NCBI RefSeq assembly: GCF_000816185.1
Contig: NZ_CP007770.1
Location: 868,001-932,000 of the forward strand
Source: Campylobacter insulaenigrae NCTC 12927
Lineage (GTDB): Bacteria; Campylobacterota; Campylobacteria; Campylobacterales; Campylobacteraceae
DNA length: 64,000 nucleotides
Direction of reading: 5' to 3'
Part shown: positions 36,306 through 45,203 of the stretch, piece by piece
How the letters are laid out: each line of letters starts with the position of its first letter
Numbering within the stretch: position 1 is the first letter of the stretch
Made by a program: the position numbers and the translations under genes
The notes under the pieces: model-generated
Database searches by the model: none
What the model saw: the letters and a program-made list of their open reading frames with translations, nothing else
Told to the model about the DNA's origin: nothing

Positions 36306-38057
36306 ATGGAAAAAATTGGAATTTTTGGATCTTTTTTATATAAAAATCTTGCATTCACGCTTCAAGCATACAACCAAAGACAAAGCAAAAAAGTATTTAA
36401 AATTATAGAAAAAAATAAAGATAAATTTTATTTTTTAGGTTATGTAAAATACGAATTTTATAGATATTTGGAAAAACAAAATTATACAAGTAAAGAACCA
36501 TTTGTATATTTTTTAGCCTTTAGAGAAAAAATTAGATTTAGTGAAAAAGATGAAAATTTAGATTTTTGTCCTATCTTTACCCAAGATTTAGATCAAAAAA
36601 AATATTTTACTGACTTTGATAAAGTAAAAAAAGCTATAGCTAAAGGTCAGAGCTATCAAGTTAATTTGACTCAAGAGTTGCATTTTAAATCAAATCTTGA
36701 TCTTTATAATAGTTTTATTAGTCTTTATCCTAAACAAAATACTCAATTTAAAGCATATATAAAAAATGAATTCTTAGAACTTGCCTCATTTTCTCCTGAA
36801 CTTTTTTTCAAAATTAAAAATAATATCATCTCAACTAAACCCATGAAAGGCACCATCAAAAGATCCAAATTAAAAAATGAAGATGAAAAATTCAAATATT
36901 TTTTAAAAAACGATGAAAAAACTCTTAGTGAAAATGTGATGATAGTAGATTTATTACGCAATGACTTATCAAAGCTCATTGTAAAACATACACAAAAAAC
37001 CGAACTTTTTATTGTTAAATCTTATCCTACTTTACATCAACTCATTTCTAAAGTTAGCGGAAAATTAAAGAAAAATATAAATTATTTTGATATATTCAAA
37101 GCTCTTTTTCCTTGTGGTTCTATTACAGGTGCTCCAAAAATTGAAACTATAAAATTTATAAAAAAACTAGAACAAAGAAAAAGGGGGATTTATTGCGGAG
37201 CTATAGGTTTAATTCACAAAGAAAAAACTAAATTTAGCGTAGCTATTAGAACCATAGAAAAAAATAATAATGAAAACTTTTTCAAATATGGTGTTGGAAG
37301 TGGTCTTGTATGGGACTCTAATAAAGATGAAGAATTTGAAGAATTAAAATTAAAAACTAAAATTTTAAGAAATGAATTCTATTTATTTGAGACAATGTAT
37401 TATGAGGATTGCTATATTTTATTTTTTAAAGAACACTTACAAAGAATCTTGAATTCAGCTGCTTTTTTCAATTTTAATACTAAAAATTTAAAAGATAAGT
37501 TTAAAACGATTTTAACACAAGAATATGAGAAAAAATATTTTATATCACTACAAAATTTCAATGATTTTACTTTCAAAAATAAACATTATTTTAGCAAAAG
37601 CAATTTTTTACAAAAGAGTAAAAAGGCTTTGAAATTAAAATTATTTAAAAACGGAATTTTTGAGTTTGATTTTTTTGATATAAAAGAAAATTCAAGCGAT
37701 AAACTACTTCTTAGTGATAATATCTTAAAAATCAATTTTTTAAATTTTCATAAGACTTCTTTGCGTAGTATATATGATACAAATGCTAAACTATGGAAAG
37801 AAAATATTTGCTATGATATAGTTTTTTTTGACGAACAAGGTCTACTTTGTGAGGGTTCAAGAACCAACATTATTATAAATTTAAATGATGAGTATTTTAC
37901 TCCTTATGCTAAAAACTGCCTAAATGGTATTTATAGACAAACACTTTTAAAACACAAGCTCATCAAAGAAAAAGATATCACTAAAGATGAGCTTTTAAAC
38001 GCTAAAGAAATTTATGCTATCAACTCCTTAAGAGGTCTAAAAAAGGTAATTTTGTGA
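36306..38057 (+). CDS. pabB: Fused aminodeoxychorismate synthase component I / 4-amino-4-deoxychorismate lyase (PabB-PabC)
   Basis: A 583-residue fusion making p-aminobenzoate for folate. The N-terminal chorismate-binding domain (about 90-355) has GQSYQVNLTQE, SPELFF, KPMKGTIKR (the lysine of the PIKGT motif, which favours PabB over TrpE), CGSITGAPK and VGSGLVWDS. The C-terminal domain (about 360-583) is a class IV PLP fold with the HLQRIL segment, a likely PLP lysine in FHKTSLRS, and EGSRTNI plus NGIYRQTLL. The fusion performs both the amination and pyruvate-release steps. It overlaps pabA by 4 bases. Confidence 0.92.
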   Translation: MEKIGIFGSFLYKNLAFTLQAYNQRQSKKVFKIIEKNKDKFYFLGYVKYEFYRYLEKQNYTSKEPFVYFLAFREKIRFSEKDENLDFCPIFTQDLDQKKYFTDFDKVKKAIAKGQSYQVNLTQELHFKSNLDLYNSFISLYPKQNTQFKAYIKNEFLELASFSPELFFKIKNNIISTKPMKGTIKRSKLKNEDEKFKYFLKNDEKTLSENVMIVDLLRNDLSKLIVKHTQKTELFIVKSYPTLHQLISKVSGKLKKNINYFDIFKALFPCGSITGAPKIETIKFIKKLEQRKRGIYCGAIGLIHKEKTKFSVAIRTIEKNNNENFFKYGVGSGLVWDSNKDEEFEELKLKTKILRNEFYLFETMYYEDCYILFFKEHLQRILNSAAFFNFNTKNLKDKFKTILTQEYEKKYFISLQNFNDFTFKNKHYFSKSNFLQKSKKALKLKLFKNGIFEFDFFDIKENSSDKLLLSDNILKINFLNFHKTSLRSIYDTNAKLWKENICYDIVFFDEQGLLCEGSRTNIIINLNDEYFTPYAKNCLNGIYRQTLLKHKLIKEKDITKDELLNAKEIYAINSLRGLKKVIL

Positions 38058-38620
38058 AAGTTTTAATTATAGATAACTATGATTCTTTTACTTATACTAT
38101 TGCATTCTATTTAAAAGAACTTAATATAAAATATAAAATTATAAAAAATGATCAATTTAAACATCCTAAGAAATTAAAAAAATATAATTTCACACATCTT
38201 TTAATCTCTCCTGGACCAAATTCTCCAAAAGAATCAAAGTTAAGTTTAAAGACTATAAAGTATTTTAAAAAAAATAAAAAAATTCTTGGAATTTGTCTAG
38301 GACACCAATGTATAGCCTATGCTTTTGGTGGCAAAATTTCCAAACTTCCAAATCCTACTCATGGTAAAATAAAAACTATAGATTTTATTCCAAATCCTTT
38401 GTTTTTAAATTTAAATAATAATTTTAAAATTTGTCTATATCATTCTTTGTATGTAAGTTATACAGGTAAAAAATGTAAAACTTTAGCAACAGATGAAAAT
38501 GGTATCATTATGGCGATTAAACATAAAAAATACGACATTTACGGAATTCAATTTCATCCGGAAGCCATTTTAAGTCAAAATGGCAAAAAGCTACTTAAAA
38601 ACTTTCTTACTTTGCAATAA
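38054..38620 (+). CDS. pabA: Aminodeoxychorismate synthase glutamine amidotransferase subunit
   Basis: A 188-residue class I glutamine amidotransferase of the PabA/TrpG type. It supplies ammonia to PabB. The nucleophile elbow is GICLGHQCIAYAFGG (Cys near residue 79), with HSLYV and the catalytic His-Glu in GIQFHPEAI (near 168-170). The start is GTG overlapping the PabB-PabC stop, and the fused partner strongly favours PabA over TrpG. The proteins of this pair are unusually rich in lysine and asparagine, in keeping with the A/T-rich DNA. Confidence 0.92.
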   Translation: MKVLIIDNYDSFTYTIAFYLKELNIKYKIIKNDQFKHPKKLKKYNFTHLLISPGPNSPKESKLSLKTIKYFKKNKKILGICLGHQCIAYAFGGKISKLPNPTHGKIKTIDFIPNPLFLNLNNNFKICLYHSLYVSYTGKKCKTLATDENGIIMAIKHKKYDIYGIQFHPEAILSQNGKKLLKNFLTLQ

Positions 38621-38664
38621 TCTAATATTTATATTTTTTTCATTTACTTTAAATTTAAATTTAT

Positions 38665-38679
38665 GGGGGGGGGTATAAT
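38665..38679 (+). promoter_or_regulatory. G9 tract directly joined to a TATAAT box: candidate phase-variable promoter
   Basis: Nine G residues (38665-38673) run straight into TATAAT (38674-38679), 35 bases before the autotransporter start and 22 before its AAGGAG ribosome site. G tracts of 8-11 are the classic slippage sites in Campylobacter. Here the tract falls in the -35/-10 spacer rather than in a reading frame, so length change would alter promoter geometry. It is the only G or C run of this length in the window. Confidence 0.8.
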
Positions 38680-38713
38680 GCTTTTTTTCATTTTAATTTT
38701 AAGGAGATAATTG

Positions 38714-40948
38714 ATGAAACTTTCTTACTTTGCAAGTAAAGTTTTAATAGGATTTAGCATTGGAGCTTTATTAAGTAGCAATGCTTTAGCAAGTAAAATT
38801 ACCATCAAAGATGGTGATGGTAGTATGGAGAAACATTTTGAAACAAACGACGGGCAACATTTTGCTCTAAAAAAAGAACATACCAATAGTGATTTAACTA
38901 TTGAAATTAATGATACAGATTTACCTAATAGCATAGCTAAAGAAGGATATGAAGACTTAGCGACGGTAAGCATTGATTTAGGTTCTAATGATCTTACTAT
39001 TAAAAATATTTCAAGTGGAAATTTATCTACCGCTGTATCAAACTATACCATTACTGCCAACAAAACAGAAGCTACTAATGTGATATTTCAAAGCATGAAT
39101 GGAAAATCTATCGTAAATGGAGATTTTAGCATAAAAGGTTCATCTGAGCCTACAGAAGGTGTTTTTGATTATATGAAATCTTCAGCTATTTTCATCGCCG
39201 ATGGACATGGCCTACAAGGCTCTCTTGAGATAAATGGAAATTTCACAGCTGATAAATCTATTCTAGCCACCATAGGTGGTAATAAAAGCCAAAACCACAT
39301 ACAAGTAAATGGTAAAGCAAATATCACAAATTCAAACTTTTCCATAGGAACAACAAGTTTTGGTGATTTAGCTTTAAATAATTATGTTTTTATGAGTGCA
39401 AGTGAAGGGTTTAATAAAGATATAACAAGTTCAAACAAAGCTAGTGCAAATATAAGTAAAAGTTTGGAAAGTATTGTTGGCATGAGCACCAAAGACTTAG
39501 GACTTGATTATGAAGATACAAAAGCTATGGATGTAAAAGAATTTGTTGATTACAAACTTTCTACTAAAGATAATAAGCTTTTAATTAGTGGTGGTGCAAA
39601 TAAAAATGTCTTAGACAATAAAAAAGTCTTAGAGAGTGATAAAAAATATCTAGAACTAATAAAAAAAGATCTAAAAAAAGAAGAAGAAAATGGCAATAAA
39701 GATAAAATTGATGAAGCCATTGCAAAATTAGATAAACAAATACAGCAAATTGATGAGATGATTAAAAATACGTCAGGCGGAATAATCTCTAATGATGATT
39801 ATATTAAAAATGATTCTAGTGTTTCAGCTTCTAATAAAAACTTTGTTTCTAAAATATTAGATGGACTTACTCTTGGTAAGGATTTTAACGCGATTGGCAA
39901 CATTAAATTTGATAAAGTCGGGGAGCAAGTAGCAAATGATATAAAAGATTCAGCTAAATCTATTTCAAATGTAAATCAAGCCTCATCAGGTATAAACTCA
40001 ACTATTAATGTTTCAAATGATGTATCTATAGGTTCTCGTGTAGCTATGTTAAATAACCCTTATGGAAATTACGCTACAAAATTATCTCAAATAAGATTTG
40101 CTACTAATGATTATGGAGGAAATTATGTTGATAATTATAATAACAGCATTTGGGGTAATATAATAGGCGGTGCAAACATCATAGATGGAGATAGTGGTGC
40201 TTTATATGGAGCCACTATAGGTATGGATAGAAAAATTAACGATGATGTTATTATTGGTGCTTATTTTACTTATGCAAACGCTAAGATAAAAGATAATCTT
40301 TTAACCCAAAAATCAGATAATTTCCAATTTGGTGCTTATTCTAATATCTACATAAGTCCAAAAGTAGAAGTTAATGTTAAAGCTTACGCTCAATTTTCTC
40401 CAACAGATCAAGACATTGTAAATAGAGGATTTAATACTACAAATAGTGCTGACTTTAATAGAAAATTCTTTGGTTTGAGTGCTAATATGGGATATGTTTT
40501 TGATTTTAGTGATAATACTTTATTTGTCAAACCTTTTACTGGTGCAAACTACTACTACGCACATACTCCAAGCTATAAAGAAAATGGAATTGCAGGAAAA
40601 GATGTGAGTAGCGCTAGCAACAATTCCATTTCATTAGAATTTGGAGCTGAACTTAGAAAATATATGAGCGAAGAATCATATTTATTTATCACTCCAAAAA
40701 TAGAACAATATGTGATAAATAATGGCGATGATTTTGTAGCAAGCTTAAATGGAGTCACATTACCTAGCGTAAAAGGAAATGATAAGAAAAAAACTTATGG
40801 ACAAATCATCGTTGGTGGTAATGTTGATATTAGTGAACAATTTAGCTTAAATGCAGGTATTGGAGCTAAACAAATACTAGCTGGTAAAACAGATGGTAAA
40901 AATGAAACTTATATAAGCGGTCAAGTAGGTTTTAAATATAAATTCTAA
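38714..40948 (+). CDS. Type V autotransporter (surface or secreted passenger with beta-barrel domain)
   Basis: A 744-residue autotransporter. The ATG at 38714, seven bases after AAGGAG, gives a standard signal peptide (cleavage near LSSNALA-SK, residue 27). The passenger (about 28-470) has short beta repeats rich in S, N, T and G (strand-turn units such as LEINGNFTADKS) and a lysine/glutamate-rich coiled coil (about 298-352). The barrel (about 475-744) begins NSIWGNIIGGANI and ends YKF, with the terminal aromatic needed for BAM insertion. Passenger function is unknown; adhesion or immune evasion is usual for the class. The G9 tract just upstream suggests on/off expression. Confidence 0.9.
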   Translation: MKLSYFASKVLIGFSIGALLSSNALASKITIKDGDGSMEKHFETNDGQHFALKKEHTNSDLTIEINDTDLPNSIAKEGYEDLATVSIDLGSNDLTIKNISSGNLSTAVSNYTITANKTEATNVIFQSMNGKSIVNGDFSIKGSSEPTEGVFDYMKSSAIFIADGHGLQGSLEINGNFTADKSILATIGGNKSQNHIQVNGKANITNSNFSIGTTSFGDLALNNYVFMSASEGFNKDITSSNKASANISKSLESIVGMSTKDLGLDYEDTKAMDVKEFVDYKLSTKDNKLLISGGANKNVLDNKKVLESDKKYLELIKKDLKKEEENGNKDKIDEAIAKLDKQIQQIDEMIKNTSGGIISNDDYIKNDSSVSASNKNFVSKILDGLTLGKDFNAIGNIKFDKVGEQVANDIKDSAKSISNVNQASSGINSTINVSNDVSIGSRVAMLNNPYGNYATKLSQIRFATNDYGGNYVDNYNNSIWGNIIGGANIIDGDSGALYGATIGMDRKINDDVIIGAYFTYANAKIKDNLLTQKSDNFQFGAYSNIYISPKVEVNVKAYAQFSPTDQDIVNRGFNTTNSADFNRKFFGLSANMGYVFDFSDNTLFVKPFTGANYYYAHTPSYKENGIAGKDVSSASNNSISLEFGAELRKYMSEESYLFITPKIEQYVINNGDDFVASLNGVTLPSVKGNDKKKTYGQIIVGGNVDISEQFSLNAGIGAKQILAGKTDGKNETYISGQVGFKYKF

Positions 40949-40970
40949 AAATATTTTTTAAAAACTCATA

Positions 40971-40998
40971 AATGCTAGAGCAAAAACTCTAGCATTTT
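40971..40998. terminator. Bidirectional terminator between the autotransporter and arsC-like gene
   Basis: AATGCTAGAG (40971-40980) pairs perfectly with CTCTAGCATT (40987-40996) around the loop CAAAAA, followed by TT and an A/T-rich stretch. It lies between convergent genes. Confidence 0.8.
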
Positions 40999-41326
40999 AA
41001 AAACTCTCATATTCTTTGGCTATAAAAACTTCATCATCTTTTACAATTAACGGGCGTTTTATGAGTGTTGGACTTTGTAAAACCATCGCTTTAATTTCAT
41101 CTTGACTTAAATTTTGGAGTTTTTCTTTATTTAATCCTATTTTTCTAGCACTCATGCCCGCTGTATTTACAAGCTCTAAAATACTCCTTTTGCTAAGCCA
41201 AAAATTCAAAGTTTCCTCATCTAGTTTTTTAATGTCTAAAAATTCAAATTCAATTTGCTTAGAATTTAAATAATCCATAGCTTTTTTAACACTATTACAA
41301 TTTTTAATACCATAAAATTTCAACAT
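40997..41326 (-). CDS. ArsC/Spx family protein (YffB-like)
   Basis: A 109-residue thioredoxin-fold protein of the ArsC/Spx superfamily. It begins FYGIKNCNSVKKAMDYL with a single active-site cysteine (residue 10) and ends with the SPTLIKRPLIV segment and a conserved Arg, the oxyanion-binding block. The N-terminal CNSVKK form resembles YffB-type proteins, which use glutathione or thioredoxin rather than acting in arsenic resistance. No arsenic genes are nearby, so arsenate reduction is not claimed. It overlaps the DAHP synthase gene by 7 bases. Confidence 0.85.
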   Translation of the reverse strand: MLKFYGIKNCNSVKKAMDYLNSKQIEFEFLDIKKLDEETLNFWLSKRSILELVNTAGMSARKIGLNKEKLQNLSQDEIKAMVLQSPTLIKRPLIVKDDEVFIAKEYESF

Positions 41327-42660
41327 TTTCTTGCCTTTTTAACTAAGTCTGCTATGATAAATGCCAATTCTAAAGCCTGATCAGCATTTAATCTTGGATC
41401 ACATTGTGTTTCATAGCGTTTAGAAAGTTCTTCTTGAGTGATATGTAAAGAGCCTCCCACACATTCAGTTACATTTTGTCCTGTCATTTCCAAATGTACC
41501 CCACCAGGATACACTCCCTCACTCATAGCTATTTCAAAAAATGCACGCACTTCTTGGATGATTTTATCAAATTCTCTTGTTTTAAAATTACCCGATTTAA
41601 CTGTATTTGCATGCATAGGATCAATACTATAAAGCATATTAAACCCTTCTTGTTTTAATTCTTTAAATAATTTTGGCAAAGCATTTTGTATTTTATCACA
41701 CCCCATACGAATGATAAAATTTAACCTACCTGCCTCATTGTTTGGATTTAAAATACTTATTATCTTTTTTAGCTCGTCTAAATCATAATTAGCACTAAGT
41801 TTCATTCCTAAAGGATTTTTTACTCCGCTAAGAAAATGCACATGTGCTTCATCCACTTTCCTAGTACGCTCACCGATCCAAAGCATATGAGCTGAACAAT
41901 CATAAATATCACCGCTTAAACTATCTACTCTTGTTAATGCTTCTTCATATGGTAAAAGTAAAGCCTCGTGAGATGTATAAAATGCTGTTTGAGAAAGATT
42001 TGGCGTATCCGTAATACCACAAGCTTGCATAAAGGCTAAAGCTTGAGTAATTTTTTCACTAAGTTCATCATATTTTTTACCAAGCTCTGCTTTCTTTAAA
42101 AATCCTAAATTCCACTTGTGCACCACTCTTAAATCTGCCAAACCACCCCTTGAAAAAGCTCTTAATAAATTCAAAGTCGTAGCGCTTTGATAATAAGCTT
42201 CTAACATTCTTTTAGGATCAGCTATCCTTGATTTTTCATTAAATTCAAAACCATTGATAATATCGCCTCGATAACTTGGAAGCCTCATGTCATCAATTTC
42301 TTCAAATTCACTACTTCTTGGTTTTGCAAATTGTCCTGCAACACGTCCTACTTTAACAATAGGACAAGATCCAGCAAAAGTCAATACTATAGCCATTTGA
42401 AGCATAACTTTAAACATATCTCTTATATTATCAGCTCCAAAATTTATAAAACTCTCAGCACAATCACCTCCTTGAAGCAAAAATGCTTGCGAATTTACAA
42501 CTTTAGCAAGGGATTTTTTTAATTTATCTACCTCGCCTGCAAAAACTAATGGTGGTAATTTTTCTAATCTTTTAATAACCTCTTGTAGTTGATTTTCATC
42601 AGGATATTGTGGTTGTTGTTGAATTTTATAATTTTTCCAAGAATCTTTCGTCCATTTCAT
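41320..42660 (-). CDS. Class II 3-deoxy-7-phosphoheptulonate synthase
   Basis: A 446-residue plant-type DAHP synthase, first step of the shikimate pathway. Class II landmarks are WTKDSWKN at the N-terminus, LLQGGDCAESF near residue 78, KVGRVAGQFAKPRS near 102, YEEALTRVDS, WIGERTRKVDEAHVHFLSG near 262, and GGVHLEMTGQNVTECVGG near 396. Active-site Cys, His, Glu and Asp metal ligands appear present. It supplies chorismate for aromatic amino acids and for the pab pathway encoded just to the left. Confidence 0.95.
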   Translation of the reverse strand: MKWTKDSWKNYKIQQQPQYPDENQLQEVIKRLEKLPPLVFAGEVDKLKKSLAKVVNSQAFLLQGGDCAESFINFGADNIRDMFKVMLQMAIVLTFAGSCPIVKVGRVAGQFAKPRSSEFEEIDDMRLPSYRGDIINGFEFNEKSRIADPKRMLEAYYQSATTLNLLRAFSRGGLADLRVVHKWNLGFLKKAELGKKYDELSEKITQALAFMQACGITDTPNLSQTAFYTSHEALLLPYEEALTRVDSLSGDIYDCSAHMLWIGERTRKVDEAHVHFLSGVKNPLGMKLSANYDLDELKKIISILNPNNEAGRLNFIIRMGCDKIQNALPKLFKELKQEGFNMLYSIDPMHANTVKSGNFKTREFDKIIQEVRAFFEIAMSEGVYPGGVHLEMTGQNVTECVGGSLHITQEELSKRYETQCDPRLNADQALELAFIIADLVKKARKC

Positions 42661-42713
42661 AGCTTAGCTTTCTGATTTTTTAGTAAGCTAAATTATACAA
42701 AACAAGACTTAAA

Positions 42714-43067
42714 TTAAGATTTTAAAACACTTTCAACGCGCTTGAAACTATCTTGTTTATATAAAGTCAAACGCACTATAGAATCATCTAACGCTAAAAG
42801 ATTATGAACTTCATCAGCTTTTAAACTAATGCTATCTAAAGTTTTGAGTAAAATTTGCTGATTTAAAACTCCAAAATCAATAGAGCCCTTTAACACTTGT
42901 ATAGTAATATCAAAGGGTGCTTTATGATCTTTCATAAAACTACCTTTTGACATACTTATACAGATTTCTTTAGTATAAGCATTTTCTATTTTTTTAGAAA
43001 CACTTACTCCATTTTGAATTTCTTGTACCCAAGAAATTACTTCATACATTTGCGTCCTAAATTTCAC
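42714..43067 (-). CDS. Small cupin-like protein
   Basis: A 117-residue protein that fits a single cupin barrel. Beta strands alternate through ISMSKGSFMKDHKAPFDITIQVLKGSIDFGVL, with a K-x-H-K-x-P stretch in place of the full His-x-His motif, and DSISLKADEVHNLLALDDSI as the second motif with one His. The incomplete metal set suggests weak metal binding or a non-enzymatic role. It lies 2 bases after rplS and could be co-transcribed with the ribosomal cluster. Function unknown. Confidence 0.65.
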   Translation of the reverse strand: MKFRTQMYEVISWVQEIQNGVSVSKKIENAYTKEICISMSKGSFMKDHKAPFDITIQVLKGSIDFGVLNQQILLKTLDSISLKADEVHNLLALDDSIVRLTLYKQDSFKRVESVLKS

Positions 43068-43069
43068 TT

Positions 43070-43426
43070 TTACTTTTTAAGTTCTTTAATACGCGCAGCC
43101 TTACCTCTTCTATCTCTTAAATAGAACAACCTAGCACGACGTACACGTCCTCTTCTTAATACCGCAATACTTTCTAAACTTTCACTATAAATAGGAAAAA
43201 TTCTTTCTACACCAACATTGTTGGCACCAATTTTACGTACAATGAAAGTTTCATCTACACCATTTCCTCTACGCGCAATACAAACACCTTCAAAATTTTG
43301 AATTCTTGTTTTATCGCCCTCTTTAATACGAATAGCAAGTCTCAAAGTATCTCCAGCACGAAATTCTGGAACATTTTTACCTTCAATTTGCTTTTGTTCA
43401 AATTGTTCTATATACTTATTTTTCAT
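43070..43426 (-). CDS. rplS: 50S ribosomal protein L19
   Basis: A 118-residue L19 located at the 30S-50S interface. Conserved blocks are [26 protein letters not shown] (residues 23-48), a following [22 protein letters not shown] block, and [20 protein letters not shown] at the end. It sits in the standard rpsP-khpA-rimM-trmD-rplS order. Confidence 0.98.
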   Translation of the reverse strand: MKNKYIEQFEQKQIEGKNVPEFRAGDTLRLAIRIKEGDKTRIQNFEGVCIARRGNGVDETFIVRKIGANNVGVERIFPIYSESLESIAVLRRGRVRRARLFYLRDRRGKAARIKELKK

Positions 43427-43437
43427 AATGATATTCC

Positions 43438-44142
43438 TTAAAATTTGCGTTCATGCTTTTGATACAAATCGGGACGAAAAAATTTCGTTTTGCAAGACGC
43501 CATAGTAGTTTTTAAAGCTGTAATTTTAGCGTGATTTCCCTTTAAAAACTCTGAAGGAATATAAAATTTTTTATTTTCTTTTTCATAAATCAATGGTCTT
43601 GAAAAAGATGGAGCTTCTAATAAATTTTTTTCAAAGCTTTCTTCATCTAAACTTTGCGAATTACCTAACACACCGTAAATATTTCGACTAATAGCATCAC
43701 ACATCACCAAAGATGCGAGCTCTCCTCCGGTTAATATAAAATCACCTATAGAAAAAATTTCATCGGCAAATTCTTCCACTATCCTTTCATCTAATCCTTC
43801 ATATCGACTGCAAACAAAACATATATGTTGTTTCTTGGCAAGTCGCTTAGAGTCAATTTGCTTAAAAGATTTTGCACAAGGTGATAAGAAAACAAAATGA
43901 ACATTTTTATGCTGTTTTTTAATCCACTCAAGACAATCAAACATTGGTTGAGTTTGCATTAAAAGTCCAGCACCACCACCGACTTTATAATCATCCACTT
44001 TTAGATGTTTATTTATAGTAAAATTTCTAGGATTAACAAATGAAAATTCTAAAATATTTTTCTTTCTTGCTCTTGCTAAGATAGAAGCATGAAAATAGGG
44101 CTCTATAAGTTCTGGAAATAAACTTACAAAAGTGTATCTCAT
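43438..44142 (-). CDS. trmD: tRNA (guanine-N1-)-methyltransferase
   Basis: A 234-residue SPOUT enzyme that makes m1G37 in tRNA, preventing frameshifting. The trefoil-knot SAM site is visible as [32 protein letters not shown] (near 112-145), along with [14 protein letters not shown] near 50. The substrate-contacting C-terminal domain is complete but short. It overlaps rimM by 4 bases. Confidence 0.97.
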   Translation of the reverse strand: MRYTFVSLFPELIEPYFHASILARARKKNILEFSFVNPRNFTINKHLKVDDYKVGGGAGLLMQTQPMFDCLEWIKKQHKNVHFVFLSPCAKSFKQIDSKRLAKKQHICFVCSRYEGLDERIVEEFADEIFSIGDFILTGGELASLVMCDAISRNIYGVLGNSQSLDEESFEKNLLEAPSFSRPLIYEKENKKFYIPSEFLKGNHAKITALKTTMASCKTKFFRPDLYQKHERKF

Positions 44143-44669
44143 GAATTTTCTAAAAGTTCTAATGCGTATTTTGCAAAAATTTTCTTATGTTCAATATCAA
44201 TATTTTGTATATATTTATCAACATAAGGAACATAAAAATTTTGCGCCAATGAACGATCAACCAAATCAATATCACTTTGAATTAAAAATAAAAAATTGGA
44301 TCCACTCTCTAAAATATCTTTAACTACACCTAATCTTATATTATCCTCAAATATTTCACATCCTATAATATCAAAATAAAAATATTCATCTTTATCCAAG
44401 ATACAAGTTTGTCTTGTTAATTCTTTAGTTTGATATAGCAAAAGATTTGTTAGCATTTTTGCAGATTCTAAACTTTCATAATTTTCAAATAAAGCTAACG
44501 ATCGACTGGCATCAAAAGATTTAATAGTGTAAATTTTTTGATTAGCATCAAAAAATTTAGCACCTTTTTTAAATTGTTCAAAAAAATCACTTAAATTATG
44601 TAACTTAACATAACCTTTTAATCCAACGCTTTTACCAAGTTTAGCAACTTGTATTAATTCATTATTCAA
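44139..44669 (-). CDS. rimM: Ribosome maturation factor RimM
   Basis: A 176-residue two-domain protein that assists assembly of the 30S head with S19. The N-terminal RimM domain begins with [16 protein letters not shown], the family signature. The C-terminal PRC barrel (from about residue 95) starts [14 protein letters not shown] and ends [20 protein letters not shown]. It overlaps khpA by 8 bases and trmD by 4. Confidence 0.95.
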   Translation of the reverse strand: MNNELIQVAKLGKSVGLKGYVKLHNLSDFFEQFKKGAKFFDANQKIYTIKSFDASRSLALFENYESLESAKMLTNLLLYQTKELTRQTCILDKDEYFYFDIIGCEIFEDNIRLGVVKDILESGSNFLFLIQSDIDLVDRSLAQNFYVPYVDKYIQNIDIEHKKIFAKYALELLENS

Positions 44670-44904
44670 TAGCTTTTACCGTTATACGATAAGAAGTAGC
44701 ATCTTTAACTTTATAGGCCATAATAACTGTTTTTATAGCATTAATCAACTTACCATTTTTTCCTATAAGTTTACCAGTATCAACTGGATCCACATAAATC
44801 ACAATCTCAGCAAAATTATCATCTATATGTTTTCTTTTAATATCAATTTTTTCAGGAAAATCAACAATTAATTTTGCATATTCTCTTAAAAAATTCTCGA
44901 CCAT
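44662..44904 (-). CDS. khpA: KH domain RNA-binding protein KhpA
   Basis: An 80-residue single-KH protein. The GxxG loop is LIGKNGKLINAIKTVI (near residue 48), preceded by VIYVDPVDTGK. KhpA binds RNA, often as a dimer with KhpB, and is linked to cell-size control and sRNA binding in Gram-positives; its role in Campylobacter is not established. It is 3 bases after rpsP, the usual position. Confidence 0.92.
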   Translation of the reverse strand: MVENFLREYAKLIVDFPEKIDIKRKHIDDNFAEIVIYVDPVDTGKLIGKNGKLINAIKTVIMAYKVKDATSYRITVKAIE

Positions 44905-44907
44905 ATT

Positions 44908-45135
44908 TTATTTACTTGTAATTGCAGCTACTCTATCGCTTAATTTTGCACCAACACTTTTCCAGTAAGCTAAACGCTCTGCATCAAATTTTATTACCTC
45001 AGGCTCAACCATCGGATTGTAATAACCGATACTTTCTATCCAACTTCCATCTCTTCTTTTTCTACTATCAGTTACAACTATACGGTAAAATGGTCTTTTT
45101 TTACGTCCCATTTTTGTAAGTCTAATCACTGTCAT
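44908..45135 (-). CDS. rpsP: 30S ribosomal protein S16
   Basis: A 75-residue S16. The N-terminus [30 protein letters not shown] is the family signature, followed by [10 protein letters not shown] and [13 protein letters not shown]. It has an AGGAG ribosome site and lies 68 bases after ffh, so ffh read-through or a local promoter may drive it. Confidence 0.98.
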   Translation of the reverse strand: MTVIRLTKMGRKKRPFYRIVVTDSRKRRDGSWIESIGYYNPMVEPEVIKFDAERLAYWKSVGAKLSDRVAAITSK

Positions 45136-45203
45136 TTCAACACTCCTAAAATAAAAATTAAAATTTTGTTATAGATATACATATACCCATAAAAAAATTT
45201 TAA

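Noticed and set aside
38668..38681. GG-N10-GC spacing in the G tract that could be read as a sigma-54 promoter
   Set aside because: Any G run of this length produces a GG at that spacing by chance, and the -12 region lacks TTTGC. TATAAT is the simpler reading.
38663..38710. Short leader frame beginning at the G tract (MGGGIM...) that stops just before the autotransporter
   Set aside because: The likely transcription start lies downstream of its ATG, and changes in tract length would not fuse it to the main gene in frame. The promoter explanation fits better.
40997..41326. Arsenate reductase role for the ArsC-family protein
   Set aside because: Only one cysteine in a YffB-like context and no arsenic genes nearby, so only the family is assigned.
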